Positions 61,952-64,000 of a stretch of DNA of 64,000 nucleotides are shown piece after piece; position 1 is the first letter of the stretch, and each line of letters starts with the position of its first letter. The translations under genes and the position numbers were made by a program. The stretch spans positions 7,187,042 to 7,251,041 of the forward strand of contig CM037885.1 in NCBI GenBank assembly GCA_021292165.1. Reading direction: 5' to 3'. The notes below the pieces were generated by a model. It searched no databases, had not been told where the DNA came from, and saw only the letters and a program-made list of their open reading frames with translations. The stretch comes from Shinisaurus crocodilurus (taxonomy: Eukaryota > Chordata > Lepidosauria > Squamata > Shinisauridae).

Positions 61952-62299
61952 GAACTAACTAGCTGAGAGCCCTAAAATCACAGTGTCCTTGAGACCTCTT
62001 GCTTGCTACTGTGTACCGAACTGATAAGCTGTATTGCTGGCGTGGGTCTGAGTTTGTGAAGGTAATTTTGTAAATAAACTTGTTTTCTAAAAGATACTTT
62101 TGTGGCTATAAGTTATCCCTTTGTTCTGGGCTAAGGGTGAGGCGCTGGGGACCTCGGAGAAGGCCCGCCCCAAGACTCGCTACCCCCTTAGCATTGAACC
62201 CGCGCAGAAGACCAGGTTGTCGGTCTTCCACTGGAACAGAATCAGGCTGGGCGGCTGTTGTTGTGTTTCCTCAGCCGGCAACTCTCTTATATCGAGAGA

Positions 62300-62500
62300 G
62301 GGAAGAGCCCCAGCACAGTGGGTAAAGCACACGCTTTGCATGCAAAAGGTTCCATCCCCAGCATCTCCAGGTAGGGCTGGGAAAGACCCCTGTCTGAAAC
62401 CCTGAAGAGCTGCTCCCCATCAGTGTAGGGTGTAGGCAGTAACTGAGCTAGATGGACCCATGGTCCAATTTATTATATGGTGGCAGCTTCCTGTGTTGAG
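62300..62500 (+). repeat. Squamate tRNA-type SINE
   Basis: CCCCAGCACAGTGGGTAAAGC and CTTTGCATGCAAAAGGTTCC form a tRNA-like head. CTGAAACCCTGAAGAGCTGC, CAGTAACTGAGCTAGATGGACC and GGCAGCTTCCTGTGTT follow. Confidence 0.7.
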
Positions 62501-62665
62501 ACTAAAGCACGCACTATGGGTGCAAAAGAAGTAGCTTCTGGTACGTTTCCTCTTCTGCTGTGCTGAATTCAGGTGGAGACTTGATCTAAAGCAAGGCAAG
62601 GCTAACTCTTGTCTGGCCTTCTCTATGGAGGATAGGATGAGGGGAAACAAATCAGGTAGATTGAG

Positions 62666-62910
62666 AGCCAGTGTGGCGTAGTGGTGAGAGTGTTGGACTG
62701 GGGCTCGGGAGATCCGGGTTCTAGTCCCCCACTGGGCCATGAAGCTCACTGGGTGAGCTTTGGGCCAGTCACGGACTCTTAGCCTCACCGACCTCGCAGG
62801 GTTGTTGTGAGGATAAGATGGAGAGGAGCAGGGGGAGGATTGTGTAAGCCGCCTTGGGTTCCTTGCAGAAAAAGAGGCAGGATATAAATATAATCAATCA
62901 ATAAAGTAAT
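62666..62910 (+). repeat. Sauria-type tRNA SINE
   Basis: GCCAGTGTGGCGTAGTGGTG, CCGGGTTCTAGTCCCC, CTCACTGGGTGAGCTTTGG, CGCAGGGTTGTTGTGAGGA, GCCGCCTTGGGTTCCTTGC and an AATCAATCAATA tail are in order. Confidence 0.9.
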
Positions 62911-62912
62911 AA

Positions 62913-63034
62913 GGGTGCAATCCTGTGCCAGTTTAGACAGAAACAAAGGCCTACAACTCCCAGCCTGCCCCAGCCAGCTATGCTGGGAGTTGTAAGCCTT
63001 TTTTTTCTGTCTAAACTGGGACAGGATTGCGCTT
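62913..63034. mobile_element. Family B foldback MITE
   Basis: GGGTGCAATCCTGTGCCAG and its inverse are flanked by TAA (62910-62912 and 63035-63037). CTACAACTCCCAGCCTGCCC is the left arm; the right arm is a few bases shorter. The left TSD lies at the end of the preceding SINE tail. Confidence 0.82.
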
Positions 63035-63037
63035 TAA

Positions 63038-63878
63038 AATTACAAAGCTTGCCTGTGCATGGGGGAAACTTAACACTTCTTTCTTTTTCTTCTTCTTTTT
63101 TCTTCTTGCAACAGCTCAGGTACACTCACGTCCCATCCCACGGCAGTCCTCTTTTCTTTCTTTTTTTTAAAGAAAGAAGCTGTCTGAAATGAGCCCACGG
63201 ACAGCAGAGAAAATGAATCAGGGCAGTAAATAGGTTGGATTTCCAAAGCAGCTCCTCAAACGCCCCAGAGTTGTCTGTTTAGTCTAGTGTGTGGCGGCTG
63301 CAGCTCGGGGAACCAAGAATAAGAGAAACAACCTAAGGAAAGGTGTGGGCGAGGAGGGGTGGGTGTTTCCGGGAGCTGCTCATGCCAACTTTCAAAATTA
63401 TACGGGAGGGAAGGTGCACCATCAGCCATCGAAGCTGACCCCCCCCCCATCCGTCATCTACCTCAAGCAATAATCCCCAAATTTAGTGCCAGAGCACATT
63501 GCGTGTGTTCCGCGAGAAAGGAATGCACGACAATCTCTTGTGGGGTCCAATGCGCCCACCCCAGAGGAGGCTGCCTGTTGCGTCTCAGTCCGATGCGATT
63601 CTCTGGCTTTTGCCGGCGGAGCTGGACAAAGCCTGAATTGCTGTCAGCTGTGAGTGGAATCGTTCGGTTATCCCCGATGCTGCTGAGATGCAGCAAAATT
63701 AAAACAAGGAGTCTGGAGGCTGCCTGTTGTGTCTGTGCATGAATCGCCGCTCTGGGCTTGCCTCTTTCCCATCCGGAGATGAGGAGAGAACTGGGACCCA
63801 CACAGGAGAGTGGGCTCCGTTTGTCTTACGAGGATGAAGCTTTGCTCGCCGTCACAATATTTGTCCGTTAGGTTATTT
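63038..63878. other. Intergenic or 3' UTR of the minus-strand candidate
   Basis: No repeat is recognised. T/C runs lie at 63080-63110 and 63140-63170. If the frame at 63879-64000 is a true C-terminus, this would hold its 3' UTR; no minus-strand AATAAA was seen close to the stop. Confidence 0.4.
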
Positions 63879-64000
63879 CTAAGGCGTGGGAGGGTCATCC
63901 ACAGAGGATTGCTTGGATCTCTTCCTTCTAGTTTCCTTTTGCATCTCAGCCAGCTTTTCCTGCTGCTGCTGCTCCAGCTCTTCTATCTCCTTGTCCTTTT
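63879..64000 (-). CDS. Possible C-terminal exon of a convergent gene, coiled-coil tail (partial)
   Basis: Reading leftwards from the window edge, one minus-strand frame is open for 39 codons to TAG at 63881-63879. It begins KDKEIEELEQQQQEKLAEMQ, then KETRRKRSKQSSVDD and PPTP. The composition (Glu, Gln, Lys; heptad-like I..L..) is that of a coiled coil with a basic RRKR patch, and the other two frames contain stops. In mammals the gene convergent with TGFB1 is CCDC97, but this tail does not look like the acidic CCDC97 C-terminus I know. The product is unidentified. A chance frame over this short stretch is possible. Confidence 0.4.
   Translation of the reverse strand, partial: KDKEIEELEQQQQEKLAEMQKETRRKRSKQSSVDDPPTP

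Larger units (their letters stand above)
61217..62280 (+). repeat. Possible solo LTR with internal minisatellite
   Basis: GGTATAAAACACCC at 61617-61630 is a strong TATA-type promoter. About 450 bp on, GTAAATAAACTTG (AATAAA at 62072-62077) looks like an LTR poly(A) signal, followed by a U5-like stretch ending GCCGGCA. Start and end are guessed from TG and CA. No coding sequence and no second LTR are present, and boundaries were not confirmed by a TSD. Confidence 0.4.

Noticed and set aside
62666..62745. tRNA genes at the heads of Sauria SINEs (also 33991, 43632, 54425 antisense)
   Set aside because: They have box A and B-like words but no cloverleaf acceptor pairing, and continue into the SINE body.

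Overview
The window is nuclear DNA of a squamate reptile (lizard or snake). It has spliced vertebrate exons with GT/AG borders, tRNA-headed Sauria-type SINEs, CR1, L2 and RTE-like LINE pieces, several hAT-type and other foldback DNA elements, and many microsatellites. No bacterial or organellar signal was seen. One protein-coding gene is clear: transforming growth factor beta 1 (TGFB1), plus strand. Six coding exons are recognised at 7523-7677, 10120-10249, 15233-15310, 18470-18623, 19695-19851 and 22024-22182, with matching splice phases (1, 0, 1, 1, 2, 0). They cover the second half of the latency-associated peptide, the RGD integrin site, the furin site and the complete 114-residue growth factor with all nine cysteines. 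Exon 1 (signal peptide and latency lasso) is not convincingly present. It lies upstream, or ends in the first 50 bases, where there is a strong donor in the right phase. A 3' UTR follows, with an ATTAAA poly(A) candidate at 23356.

From about 23.4 kb to 63.9 kb I find no coding exon that I trust. This stretch is intergenic DNA packed with transposable elements. The last 122 bases hold, on the minus strand, an open charged coiled-coil C-terminus that ends in TAG at 63879. It could be the 3' end of a convergent neighbouring gene; I cannot name it.

The striking content is a community of small palindromic DNA elements. Family A has hAT-like ends (CAGTGTTCTCCAACC) and 8-bp target-site duplications (TSDs), exact at most sites. 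Family B has different ends (GGGCGCAATCCTATGCA type) and 3-bp TWA TSDs. Both carry nearly the same palindromic core, CTACAACTCCCAGCATGC plus GCCCCAGCCAGC. That core resembles the ZNF143/THAP11 (SBS) motif, and each intact element carries it as an inverted pair. Other families are: C (related core, ends in CCCTCCAGATGT); D (164-bp hAT-like, CAGGGCCGGTGC ends, three copies with perfect 8-bp TSDs); a 1-kb hAT whose subterminal regions are mostly GACTCG/GAGTC repeats, with a transposase C-terminal relic in one copy; E (CTTCTCTACACGAGG ends); F (CTGGGTTCAGACAACAC ends); G (unclassified, three copies); and a Tigger-like element.

Nested insertions give a relative chronology. A CR1 sits inside a Sauria SINE, and a 5S-SINE tail sits inside that CR1. 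A D element sits inside a 5S rRNA-headed SINE with a CR1 tail. Family A elements occupy the same site in two separate CR1-type copies, and again in two family G copies while a third G copy is empty. At one G copy the A element has been amplified into a 78-bp tandem array.
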